Shown piece by piece: positions 1 through 5,516 of a stretch of DNA of 5,516 nt; positions within the stretch are counted from its first letter, which is position 1; the number at the start of each line of letters is the position of its first letter. This DNA comes from an uncultured Succinatimonas sp. (lineage in GTDB: Bacteria; Pseudomonadota; Gammaproteobacteria; Enterobacterales; Succinivibrionaceae), in the NCBI GenBank assembly GCA_905201175.1, contig CAJKNC010000105.1:1-5516 (forward strand), written 5' to 3'. The notes under the pieces were generated by a model. It had not been told where the DNA came from and made no database searches. It saw only the letters and a program-made list of their open reading frames with translations. A program made the translations under genes and the position numbers.

Positions 1-1866
1 ATAAGTAAAAAAGATAAGCTTTCTCTAGGCGGTGCTCTCTTAGTTATGCTGATACTTTTGGTAGATAAGTTTTCAGCGCTGGAACTTAATTTTTATTTAG
101 CTTTAACTTTAGCATTGGTTGCTTATATTGCTTGTGCTTATGAAATAGTTATTGGGGCTTTTAAGACCTTATTTACTCGTTATCGCATGTCAGAGGAATT
201 TCTTATGGTAATTGCAACCTTTGGCGCATTTGCTTTAAAAGATTTTCCTGAAGCTCTTGCAGTAATGGTGTTTTACAGGATAGGTTCGCTGTTTGAGCAT
301 TACGCTCAAGGCAGATCTCATAAAGAAATTACCTCATTAGTAAAATTAAAGCCTAGCTTTGTCAGAGTTATAAATGATAATGGTGAAGAGAATATTGTCA
401 AACCTAAAAAAGTTAAGATTGGCGATACCATTAGGGTTTTAGCAGGAGAAGCTGTTGCTTTAGATGGTTTCCTTTTAAATGAGCAGGCGGCATTAAATAC
501 CGCTGCGCTAACTGGAGAAAGTGCACCTAAAATTTATAAGAAAGGAGAAGAGATCCCCTCAGGATGCATAAATAATTCTTCTGTAATTGAATTAAAGGTC
601 AGCCGAGACAGCCGTAATTCTTCAATTACAAGGCTTTTAAACTTAATTGAAGATGCTGCAGCCAATAAATCTAAACCTGAGGCTTTAATTAGACGATTTG
701 CAGTATGGTATACCCCGGTAGTAGTAGCTAGCGCCTGTATTTTAGCTGCAGTACCTTTATTCATCGAAGGTGCTCAATGGAATGATTGGGTTACGCGTGC
801 ATTGGTGTTTTTAGTAGTTTCTTGTCCATGTGCTTTGGTTTTGTCGGTGCCTTTATCCTTCTTCGGCGGCTTAGGAGCTTTATCTAAGGTCGGCATAATG
901 GTGAAAGGCAGTATCCATATTGAAACTTTATCTAAATTAAAAGCCATTGCTTTTGATAAAACCGGAACTGTAACAGCAGGAAAATTTATAGTTAAGAATA
1001 TTCATGCAAAGCAGGGAGATGCTGAAGATCTGATTAAGTATGCCTATGCCTTGGAGTCTAAAAGTACGCATCCTTTAGCATTAGCAATTGCAGCTTATGC
1101 TAAGGAGCACGGAATAGAATGTTTAGAGCTTGACAATATTGAGGAAAAAGCAGGCTTGGGCTTGGAAGGCCAATATCAAGGCACGACCGTAGCTGCTGGA
1201 CGCTATGAATATATAGTTGGAAAAACTTCCGATAAGGTTGATGTTTATGAAAGCTCAGGAACTGATATTTATGTTGTTAAAGGCGGTAAATTTTTAGGCA
1301 CAATTGAGCTTTATGATGATATCAAGCCGCATGCGCAGGAAACTTTTGAAAAGCTAAGAAAGATGAAAATCTCAACAGCTTTAATTACAGGTGATAAGAC
1401 AGCTGCGGCTAATGTTACTGCAGAAAAGCTCGGCATTAAAACGGTTTTCTCTAGACAGCTGCCGGAAAATAAATTAGAAAATTTTGCTAAGTTTAAAAAA
1501 GAGCATCAGTGTGCAGCCTTTGTCGGTGATGGCATAAACGATGCACCGGTCTTATCTGCAGCAGATATAGGTATTGCTATGGGCCAATTCGGTTCAGCTT
1601 CTGCAGTTGAAGCTGCTGATGTGGTAATTATGCAGGATGATTTACGCAAAATTCCTGAGGCTTTAGAGATCGCTAAAAAAACTTATTCTTTAGCACTTGA
1701 GAATATGTATTTTGTAATTTTAGTCAAAGTAATTATCCTGCTATTAGGAGCCTTAGGCATAGCTAATATTTGGCTGGCTATTTTTGGAGATGTGGGAGTA
1801 TTAATCCTATCAGTTATAAATGCTATGCGCTCTTTAACGTTTGCCAAAGCTCCTAAAATCAGCTAG
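1..1866 (+). CDS. P1B-2-type Zn2+/Cd2+/Pb2+ efflux ATPase, 5'-truncated by window edge
   Basis: This is a heavy-metal P-type ATPase that would pump Zn2+, Cd2+ or Pb2+ out across the cytoplasmic membrane. The frame is open from base 1, and 15 codons precede the first ATG (46), which lies inside the first hydrophobic helix. The real start is therefore upstream, and an N-terminal metal-binding domain cannot be excluded. Counting from that ATG: membrane helices to about residue 85, an actuator domain with TGES at 156-159, the metal-site motif CPC at 260-262, the phosphorylated Asp304 in DKTGT, the nucleotide-binding His-Pro at 342-343, TGD at 448-450 and GDGIND at 494-499. Lys561 and Asp582 in the last two helices match the P1B-2 signature pair of ZntA (K693/D714), including the 21-residue spacing. 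The sequence after CPC (SVPLSFFGG) resembles CadA-like pumps of anaerobic Firmicutes. The gene ends at TAG and is followed by a terminator. The metal class is well supported; the exact metal is not known. Confidence 0.93.
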   Translation: MSKKDKLSLGGALLVMLILLVDKFSALELNFYLALTLALVAYIACAYEIVIGAFKTLFTRYRMSEEFLMVIATFGAFALKDFPEALAVMVFYRIGSLFEHYAQGRSHKEITSLVKLKPSFVRVINDNGEENIVKPKKVKIGDTIRVLAGEAVALDGFLLNEQAALNTAALTGESAPKIYKKGEEIPSGCINNSSVIELKVSRDSRNSSITRLLNLIEDAAANKSKPEALIRRFAVWYTPVVVASACILAAVPLFIEGAQWNDWVTRALVFLVVSCPCALVLSVPLSFFGGLGALSKVGIMVKGSIHIETLSKLKAIAFDKTGTVTAGKFIVKNIHAKQGDAEDLIKYAYALESKSTHPLALAIAAYAKEHGIECLELDNIEEKAGLGLEGQYQGTTVAAGRYEYIVGKTSDKVDVYESSGTDIYVVKGGKFLGTIELYDDIKPHAQETFEKLRKMKISTALITGDKTAAANVTAEKLGIKTVFSRQLPENKLENFAKFKKEHQCAAFVGDGINDAPVLSAADIGIAMGQFGSASAVEAADVVIMQDDLRKIPEALEIAKKTYSLALENMYFVILVKVIILLLGALGIANIWLAIFGDVGVLILSVINAMRSLTFAKAPKIS

Positions 1867-1869
1867 TTA

Positions 1870-1907
1870 AAAAATAAAGGGAAGTCTTAAAGCTTTCCTT
1901 TATTTTT
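1870..1907 (+). terminator. Rho-independent-type terminator after the Zn/Cd ATPase
   Basis: A 15-bp stem pairs 1870-1884 with 1893-1907, with one G-U pair and an 8-nt loop (1885-1892). It begins 4 nt after the stop codon of the upstream ATPase. The 5' arm is A-rich and the 3' arm ends in TTTATTTTT, so the T-tract is part of the stem and the hairpin could work in both directions. The stem is AT-rich with only a short GC core (GGG/CCT), so strength is uncertain. It suggests the upstream ATPase and copA are separate transcription units. Confidence 0.72.
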
Positions 1908-1928
1908 ATACAGTTTATTCATCTCAAA

Positions 1929-1970
1929 TTTATCTAAAATAATAGATCAAAATCTATTATTTTAGATAAA
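1929..1970. repeat. 42-nt perfect inverted repeat, candidate operator upstream of copA
   Basis: Two 19-nt arms (1929-1947 and 1952-1970) are exact reverse complements around a CAAA centre. Each arm contains its own smaller dyad, ATCTA-N6-TAGAT. Four pentamers therefore start at 1932, 1943, 1952 and 1963, spaced 11, 9 and 11 bp, about one helical turn apart. No T-tract follows on either strand, so a second terminator is less likely than a protein-binding site. It ends 8 nt before the predicted -35 of copA. The central TAGATCAAAATCTA (1943-1956) resembles the TAG...CTA dyad bound by Lrp-family proteins, and an Lrp-family gene lies in the downstream operon. The repeat is seen directly; its role as an operator is inferred. 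Confidence 0.7.
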
Positions 1971-1978
1971 AATTAATC

Positions 1979-2007
1979 TCAACAAGTACATATTTGATAT
2001 ACATAAT
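1979..2007 (+). promoter_or_regulatory. Candidate sigma70-type promoter of the copA operon
   Basis: A -35-like TCAACA (1979-1984, 4 of 6 matches to TTGACA) and a -10-like CATAAT (2002-2007, 5 of 6 matches to TATAAT) are separated by 17 nt. Transcription would begin near 2013-2016, giving a leader of about 50 nt before the copA ATG. It sits between the 42-nt palindrome and a short palindrome, CCTTTAAAGG (2011-2020). AT-rich DNA yields chance matches easily, and TATACA at 1998-2003 preceded by TG is an alternative extended -10. Confidence is moderate to low. Confidence 0.42.
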
Positions 2008-2064
2008 GTCCCTTTAAAGGTAAGATCTTCATCAATAAATTAAAACATTTTTTAGGAATTTGCT

Positions 2065-4515
2065 ATGCAGAAAAGATCTTATGATATTCAAGGCATGTCA
2101 TGTGCAGCTTGCGTAGCTAACGTTGAGCGTGCTGTTAAAAATATTCCCGGCGTTAGTGATGTAAACGTGATGCTTATGAATAAGCGCATGACTTTATTAG
2201 CAGATGAAAATGTTTTAAAAGACGGCGTAATAGAGGATGCTGTTGCTAGGGCAGGGTATAAGGCTGAAATTGCTTCCGGTGCTAGTAAAGTTAAGCTTGC
2301 AGATGACAGCGGTGTCAAAAAACAAAAGCTGCAGCTTATTTTAAGCATAGCGCTTACAGCTTTACTCATGAGTATTTCTATGGGAAATATTTTTTCCTTA
2401 GGAGCTAAGACCTCTGCTCTAGTTCAGCTTGCTATTACTTTAGCAGTGATGCTCCTGCAGAGAAAATATTTTATAAGTGCCTTCAGAGCATTAGTTCATT
2501 TTAATTTCAATATGGATACATTAGTATCCTTAGGCTCTCTTGCTTCGGTAATCTTTTCTCTGATTTCCCTCTTTAAGATCGATGCAGGCATGGAATATGA
2601 GGTATTGATGAATGAATATCCGCTGTATTTTGAATCAGCAGCCGGTATTTTGACTTTTGTGGCAGTGGGAAAGTATTTAGAGGAGCGCGGCAAGATAAAG
2701 ACTACGGATGCTGTTTCTAAGTTATATGATTTAGCTCCAAAATTTGTCACCATTTTTAAAAATAATCAATATCGGAATATACCCTTAGATGAAGTGCAAA
2801 AAGGAGATATTATCGTCATAAAAGCAGGGGAACAAATCGGCATAGACGGCATTGTTTCTGAAGGTCAAGGCTTTTGTGATGAAAGCGCTCTCTCAGGAGA
2901 AAGTGCGCCGGTAAAAAAGCTTGCAGGATCACAAGTTTTATCTGCAAGCGTGCTGCTTGACGGTTATTTAAAAGTTCAGGCTCAGGCTGTAGGAAAAGAA
3001 ACAACTTTATCTAAAATTATTGCTTTAGTTGATGAAGCAGCCTCTAAAAAGGCTCCTATTGCCAGAATTGCTGATATTATTGCCTCGTATTTTGTGCCGG
3101 CTGTAATTATATTGGCATTTCTTACTTTTATTGCCTGGTATTTTGCTGCAGGAGCAGATTTCGCTTTAGCCATAAATTTTGCTATTAGTGTTTTAGTAGT
3201 ATCATGCCCATGTGCTTTAGGTCTCGCAACTCCGGTTGCAATTATGGCTGCAACAGGGACGGCAGCTCGAGCAGGGATTTTGTTTAAAAGTCCTGAGGTA
3301 TTAGAAAATTTACGTAAAGCTACCATCTTTGTTTTTGATAAAACCGGCACTCTGACCTATGGCAGGATGCAGATTATTAAGGTTATTGCCAATCAAAATT
3401 ATCCTGAAAATATGGCCTTGCTGTTTGCTGCCTCATTAGAGCAGAAAAGCTCTCACCCTTTAGCTAAAGCTTTTATCAATAAGGCTCAGGCAAAGAATTT
3501 ATTCCCCGTTGAAAATTATTCTTTTAAAGAGGGCCTAGGTGTTTGCGGCGAGATTATGGCAGAGCATTATGCAGTAGGTAATTTGAATTATGCAAAGAGT
3601 GCCGGCATTGAGATTAGCGCAGATAACCTGCATGCGTATGATGAGTACACTGCAAAAGGATATACCGTTTTGTTTTTATATAAAGACCAGGAGGTATTAG
3701 CCTTATTTGCAGTTGGGGATGAGATTAAGTCCGAAGCTGAATTTACAATTGAGGCTTTACATAAGAGAGCGCTTAAAACTCTGATGCTTACAGGCGATAA
3801 CGAAAAGGTTGCATTAAATGTTGCCAGGCTTGTTAAGATTGATCAGGTTAAGGCAGGCCTTCTTCCTCAGGATAAAGCTAAGATCATCGACACTTTAAAT
3901 TTATCTTCTGAGCAGACTGTAATGATAGGCGATGGCATTAATGATAGCGTATCCCTGACGCATGCACATACAGGCATAGGTCTTGCAGGAACCTCAGATA
4001 TTGCAGTATCAGCATGTGACGTGGTTTTATTGAAGGGAAATCTTTTAGATATTGTTAATGCTTATGAAATATCAAGAAAGACGATTAGAATCATTAAAGA
4101 AAATTTATTTTGGGCATTTATTTACAACATAGTATTTATACCTGTTGCAGCTGGTGTTTTTTATAGTGCATATGGCTTAAAATTCACTCCCATGATGGCT
4201 GCATTGCTTATGAGCTTAAGTTCTTTATGTGTTGTAGCTAATGCCTTGAGGCTTACAAAAATTAAATTAGAATCTTATAAAGATAAAAAAGAAGAGAGCA
4301 AACCTATGATCAAGACTATAAAAATTTCTGGAATGCATTGCGAGCATTGCGTCTTATCTGTAACTAATACATTAAAGGCATTACCTGGCGTTAAAGATGT
4401 AGCTGTTTCCTTAGAGAAAGGCGAGGCTGTTGCTTCTATTCCTGAAGCTGTAAGCGACAGTATTATTAAAACTTCAATTGAGGCTTTAGGCTTTGAGGTC
4501 AGCTCTATTAAATAA
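2065..4515 (+). CDS. copA: P1B-1-type Cu+-exporting ATPase with N- and C-terminal HMA domains
   Basis: This 816-residue inner-membrane pump would export Cu+ (possibly Ag+) using ATP. In order: an N-terminal HMA domain (about 5-69) with CxxC at Cys13/Cys16; four membrane helices between about 90 and 205; an actuator loop with SGES at 277-280 in place of the usual TGES; CPC at 381-383; phosphorylated Asp425 in DKTGT; the nucleotide-binding His464-Pro465; TGDN at 576-579; GDGIND at 622-627; then two last helices with Tyr687-Asn688 and MSLSS at 716-720. The CPC, YN and MxxSS set is the Cu+ signature of P1B-1 ATPases. A charged linker (about 731-747) leads to a second HMA (748-816) with Cys759/Cys762. 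The start is secure: an in-frame TAG lies at 2053-2055, and AGGA (2054-2057) is 7 nt before the ATG. A C-terminal HMA is less usual than N-terminal ones, but Archaeoglobus CopA also has both. It is first in an operon with the lrp-like and nifU genes. Confidence 0.95.
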   Translation: MQKRSYDIQGMSCAACVANVERAVKNIPGVSDVNVMLMNKRMTLLADENVLKDGVIEDAVARAGYKAEIASGASKVKLADDSGVKKQKLQLILSIALTALLMSISMGNIFSLGAKTSALVQLAITLAVMLLQRKYFISAFRALVHFNFNMDTLVSLGSLASVIFSLISLFKIDAGMEYEVLMNEYPLYFESAAGILTFVAVGKYLEERGKIKTTDAVSKLYDLAPKFVTIFKNNQYRNIPLDEVQKGDIIVIKAGEQIGIDGIVSEGQGFCDESALSGESAPVKKLAGSQVLSASVLLDGYLKVQAQAVGKETTLSKIIALVDEAASKKAPIARIADIIASYFVPAVIILAFLTFIAWYFAAGADFALAINFAISVLVVSCPCALGLATPVAIMAATGTAARAGILFKSPEVLENLRKATIFVFDKTGTLTYGRMQIIKVIANQNYPENMALLFAASLEQKSSHPLAKAFINKAQAKNLFPVENYSFKEGLGVCGEIMAEHYAVGNLNYAKSAGIEISADNLHAYDEYTAKGYTVLFLYKDQEVLALFAVGDEIKSEAEFTIEALHKRALKTLMLTGDNEKVALNVARLVKIDQVKAGLLPQDKAKIIDTLNLSSEQTVMIGDGINDSVSLTHAHTGIGLAGTSDIAVSACDVVLLKGNLLDIVNAYEISRKTIRIIKENLFWAFIYNIVFIPVAAGVFYSAYGLKFTPMMAALLMSLSSLCVVANALRLTKIKLESYKDKKEESKPMIKTIKISGMHCEHCVLSVTNTLKALPGVKDVAVSLEKGEAVASIPEAVSDSIIKTSIEALGFEVSSIK
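4306..4515 (+). other. C-terminal CopZ-like HMA domain with possible internal translation start
   Basis: The last 69 codons of copA form a complete HMA fold beginning at an in-frame ATG. The metal site is GMHCEHC (Cys759/Cys762 of CopA), and the CxHC form is typical of free CopZ chaperones, which are about 68-69 residues long. A purine-rich stretch, GAAGAGAG (4291-4298), lies 7 nt before the ATG and could act as a weak ribosome binding site. The domain clearly exists as part of CopA. Separate production of a soluble CopZ from this start is inference. The alternative is that Met748 is only a linker residue and the domain acts solely as a tethered sensor or regulator. Confidence 0.35.
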
Positions 4516-4518
4516 AGG
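4513..4518 (+). promoter_or_regulatory. Ribosome binding site of the lrp-like gene overlapping the copA stop
   Basis: The copA stop TAA is part of TAAAGG, whose AAAGG lies 6 nt before the ATG at 4525. A terminating copA ribosome would sit on this site, so translational coupling of the regulator to copA is likely. It also supports ATG 4525 as the start. Confidence 0.6.
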
Positions 4519-4524
4519 TTAAGC

Positions 4525-4980
4525 ATGCTAGATGCCATAGATTTGCAATTACTGCAGCTTTTGCGAGAGAATTGCCGTCAGAGTTTAAGAGAGCTTGGTA
4601 AAAAGGTAAACTTAAGTGCGCCAGCAGTTAATGCTCGTTTAAAACATTTAGAGGATAGCGGGGTAATCGCGAGTTTTACTCTTGTAGTGCATCCTCAAAT
4701 AGTGGGTATAAATCTGGAGGCATTGATTTTTATAGATATGATGCCTTATGTTTACCAGCGCTTTTTAAGCTTTGTACAAAAGCAGCTTGCGGTCTGTTCT
4801 TGCGAGAGGATTACCGGCGAGTATTGCTTTATGCTGAGAGCTGGCTTTAAAGGCATAGAACAGCTTTTAAATTTTGTTGAGCTCTTAGAAAAAGATTATG
4901 GCAAATGTAAAATTTCTTTAGTCTTAAAACGTGAGATTTCAGAACGTATAGCTTTAGATGCTGACGTTATTAAAGATTAA
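4525..4980 (+). CDS. Lrp/AsnC-family transcriptional regulator with extra cysteines
   Basis: This 151-residue protein has the normal length and order of the Lrp/AsnC family. An N-terminal winged helix-turn-helix (about 3-50; the motif runs from SLRELGKKVNLS into PAVNARLKHLEDSGVI) is followed by a C-terminal RAM ligand-binding and oligomerisation domain (about 64-135). Such proteins form dimers to octamers, bind AT-rich dyads and respond to small ligands, often amino acids. Around the effector-site motif the sequence is VCSCERITGEYC. Cys93 is at a commonly conserved position, whereas Cys91 and Cys101 are additional, with Cys101 replacing the usual Asp of the GxYD motif. Cys128 and Cys17 are also present. 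The gene starts 9 nt after copA and ends 24 nt before nifU, so it is probably co-transcribed with both. A metal, thiol or cysteine signal is plausible, but the ligand cannot be read from the sequence. The family call is firm; the role as regulator of this operon is inferred. Confidence 0.9.
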   Translation: MLDAIDLQLLQLLRENCRQSLRELGKKVNLSAPAVNARLKHLEDSGVIASFTLVVHPQIVGINLEALIFIDMMPYVYQRFLSFVQKQLAVCSCERITGEYCFMLRAGFKGIEQLLNFVELLEKDYGKCKISLVLKREISERIALDADVIKD

Positions 4981-5004
4981 AAATATTATTGAAAGGAACA
5001 AAAA

Positions 5005-5516
5005 ATGTGGGATTATTCAGATAAAGTAAAAGATCATTTTCTTCATCCGCGCAATGCTCGTGTTATTGAAGATGCTAATGCTGTAGGTGATGTCGGTTCT
5101 ATCATCTGCGGAGATGCTTTACGACTAATGTTAAAGATTGATCCTGCTACAGAAACTATTACCGATGCGGCTTTCCAGACCTACGGCTGCGGTTCAGCTA
5201 TAGCCTCTTCATCTGCATTAACTGAGATGCTGAAAGGAAAAACCTTAAAAGAGGCAGAAAAGATCAGCAATCAGGACATAGTTGATTATTTAGGCGGCTT
5301 GCCCCCGGAGAAGATGCACTGCTCTGTTATGGGACGAGAAGCTTTAGATGCTGCTATTGCTAATTATCATGGCCAGTCCTATGAGAATTCCCACGATGAT
5401 GGTGAATTAGTCTGCCATTGTTTTGGCGTCGGTATTAATAAGATAAAGAAGGCTGTTTGGGAAAATCATTTAACCACTGTTGAAGAGGTTACAAATTATA
5501 CCAAAGCCGGCGGCGG
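5005..5516 (+). CDS. nifU: NifU-type Fe-S cluster assembly scaffold, 3'-truncated by window edge
   Basis: The gene is open to the right edge, with 170 complete codons visible. Residues about 1-125 form an IscU-like scaffold on which a cysteine desulfurase (NifS/IscS) would build [2Fe-2S] or [4Fe-4S] clusters. Its three ligand cysteines are Cys35 (in CGD), Cys62 (GCGSA) and Cys106 (HCSVMGREAL). A second, Bfd-like [2Fe-2S] domain begins near residue 134 with Cys137 and Cys139 (CHCF). The window ends in a Gly-rich stretch just before where the partner cysteines are expected. As I recall them, the positions 35, 62, 106, 137 and 139 are those of Azotobacter vinelandii NifU, whose next ligands are 172 and 175. 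Whether a C-terminal Nfu domain follows cannot be seen. GAAAGGA (4991-4997) lies 7 nt before the ATG. Long-form NifU also serves general Fe-S assembly in non-diazotrophic anaerobes, so nitrogen fixation is not implied. It is the third gene of the copA operon. Confidence 0.93.
   Translation, partial: MWDYSDKVKDHFLHPRNARVIEDANAVGDVGSIICGDALRLMLKIDPATETITDAAFQTYGCGSAIASSSALTEMLKGKTLKEAEKISNQDIVDYLGGLPPEKMHCSVMGREALDAAIANYHGQSYENSHDDGELVCHCFGVGINKIKKAVWENHLTTVEEVTNYTKAGG

Noticed and set aside
46..48. ATG at 46 as the true start of the first ATPase
   Set aside because: The frame is open to base 1, the upstream codons continue the first membrane helix, and no ribosome binding site is apparent before it. 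The gene is cut by the window edge.
1929..1970. The 42-nt palindrome as a second intrinsic terminator
   Set aside because: No T-tract follows on either strand and the stem is almost all A-T. A better terminator lies just upstream at 1870-1907.
1980..2064. CopY-type cop box (TACA-N2-TGTA) or CueR-like operator upstream of copA
   Set aside because: ACATAATGT (2001-2009) is only loosely similar. No TACA-N2-TGTA match or clear MerR-type dyad between the -35 and -10 was found.
2317..2344. A6 run after the N-terminal HMA as a programmed frameshift making a short CopA(Z)-like protein, as in E. coli copA
   Set aside because: The run is not an X-XXY-YYZ slippery heptamer in the coding frame. A -1 shift does not stop until about position 2404. 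Only a +1 or -2 shift stops soon (TAA 2342-2344), and no stimulating structure is evident.
2088..3350. Minus-strand open frames of 62-122 codons within copA, and similar ones at 534-764 and 4275-4538
   Set aside because: They lie wholly or almost wholly opposite strongly supported genes, show no recognisable domains, and are expected shadows of the coding frame.
4513..4525. CopA-Lrp fusion by stop-codon read-through, since both genes are in the same frame with one TAA between them
   Set aside because: The regulator has its own well-placed ribosome binding site and a normal family-length N-terminus. Same-frame spacing happens by chance one time in three.

Overview
The window is AT-rich bacterial DNA with four protein-coding genes, all on the + strand and tightly packed. 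Shine-Dalgarno-type sites precede the three genes whose starts are visible. Leucine is written largely as TTA. The last gene is a long-form NifU, a type common in anaerobes and microaerophiles. An anaerobic or microaerophilic, low-GC bacterium fits, but the lineage cannot be fixed from the sequence. Host-associated anaerobes such as Succinivibrionaceae or Negativicutes are guesses only.

Layout: (1) Positions 1-1866 hold the 3' part of a P1B-2-type (Zn/Cd/Pb) efflux ATPase. Its reading frame is open to the left edge, so the true start lies outside the window. (2) Positions 1867-2064 are a 198-nt intergenic region. It holds an intrinsic-type terminator (1870-1907), a separate 42-nt perfect inverted repeat (1929-1970) and a plausible promoter (1979-2007). 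(3) Positions 2065-4515 encode a P1B-1 Cu+-ATPase (CopA) with a metal-binding HMA domain at each end. The C-terminal HMA starts at an internal Met and is exactly the length of a free-standing CopZ chaperone. (4) Positions 4525-4980 encode an Lrp/AsnC-family regulator that begins 9 nt after copA and carries unusual cysteines in its ligand-binding domain. (5) Positions 5005-5516 hold the 5' part of a NifU-type Fe-S cluster scaffold, cut by the right edge just before the third and fourth ferredoxin-domain cysteines expected from the family.

How the parts may work together: copA, the lrp-like gene and nifU are separated by only 9 and 24 nt and look like one transcript driven from the intergenic region. 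Excess Cu+ is known to damage Fe-S clusters and their assembly. An operon joining Cu+ export, a cysteine-rich regulator and an Fe-S scaffold is therefore a coherent unit, possibly autoregulated through the 42-nt palindrome. That functional link is inference. The gene identities of the two ATPases, the Lrp-family protein and NifU are well supported by motifs.
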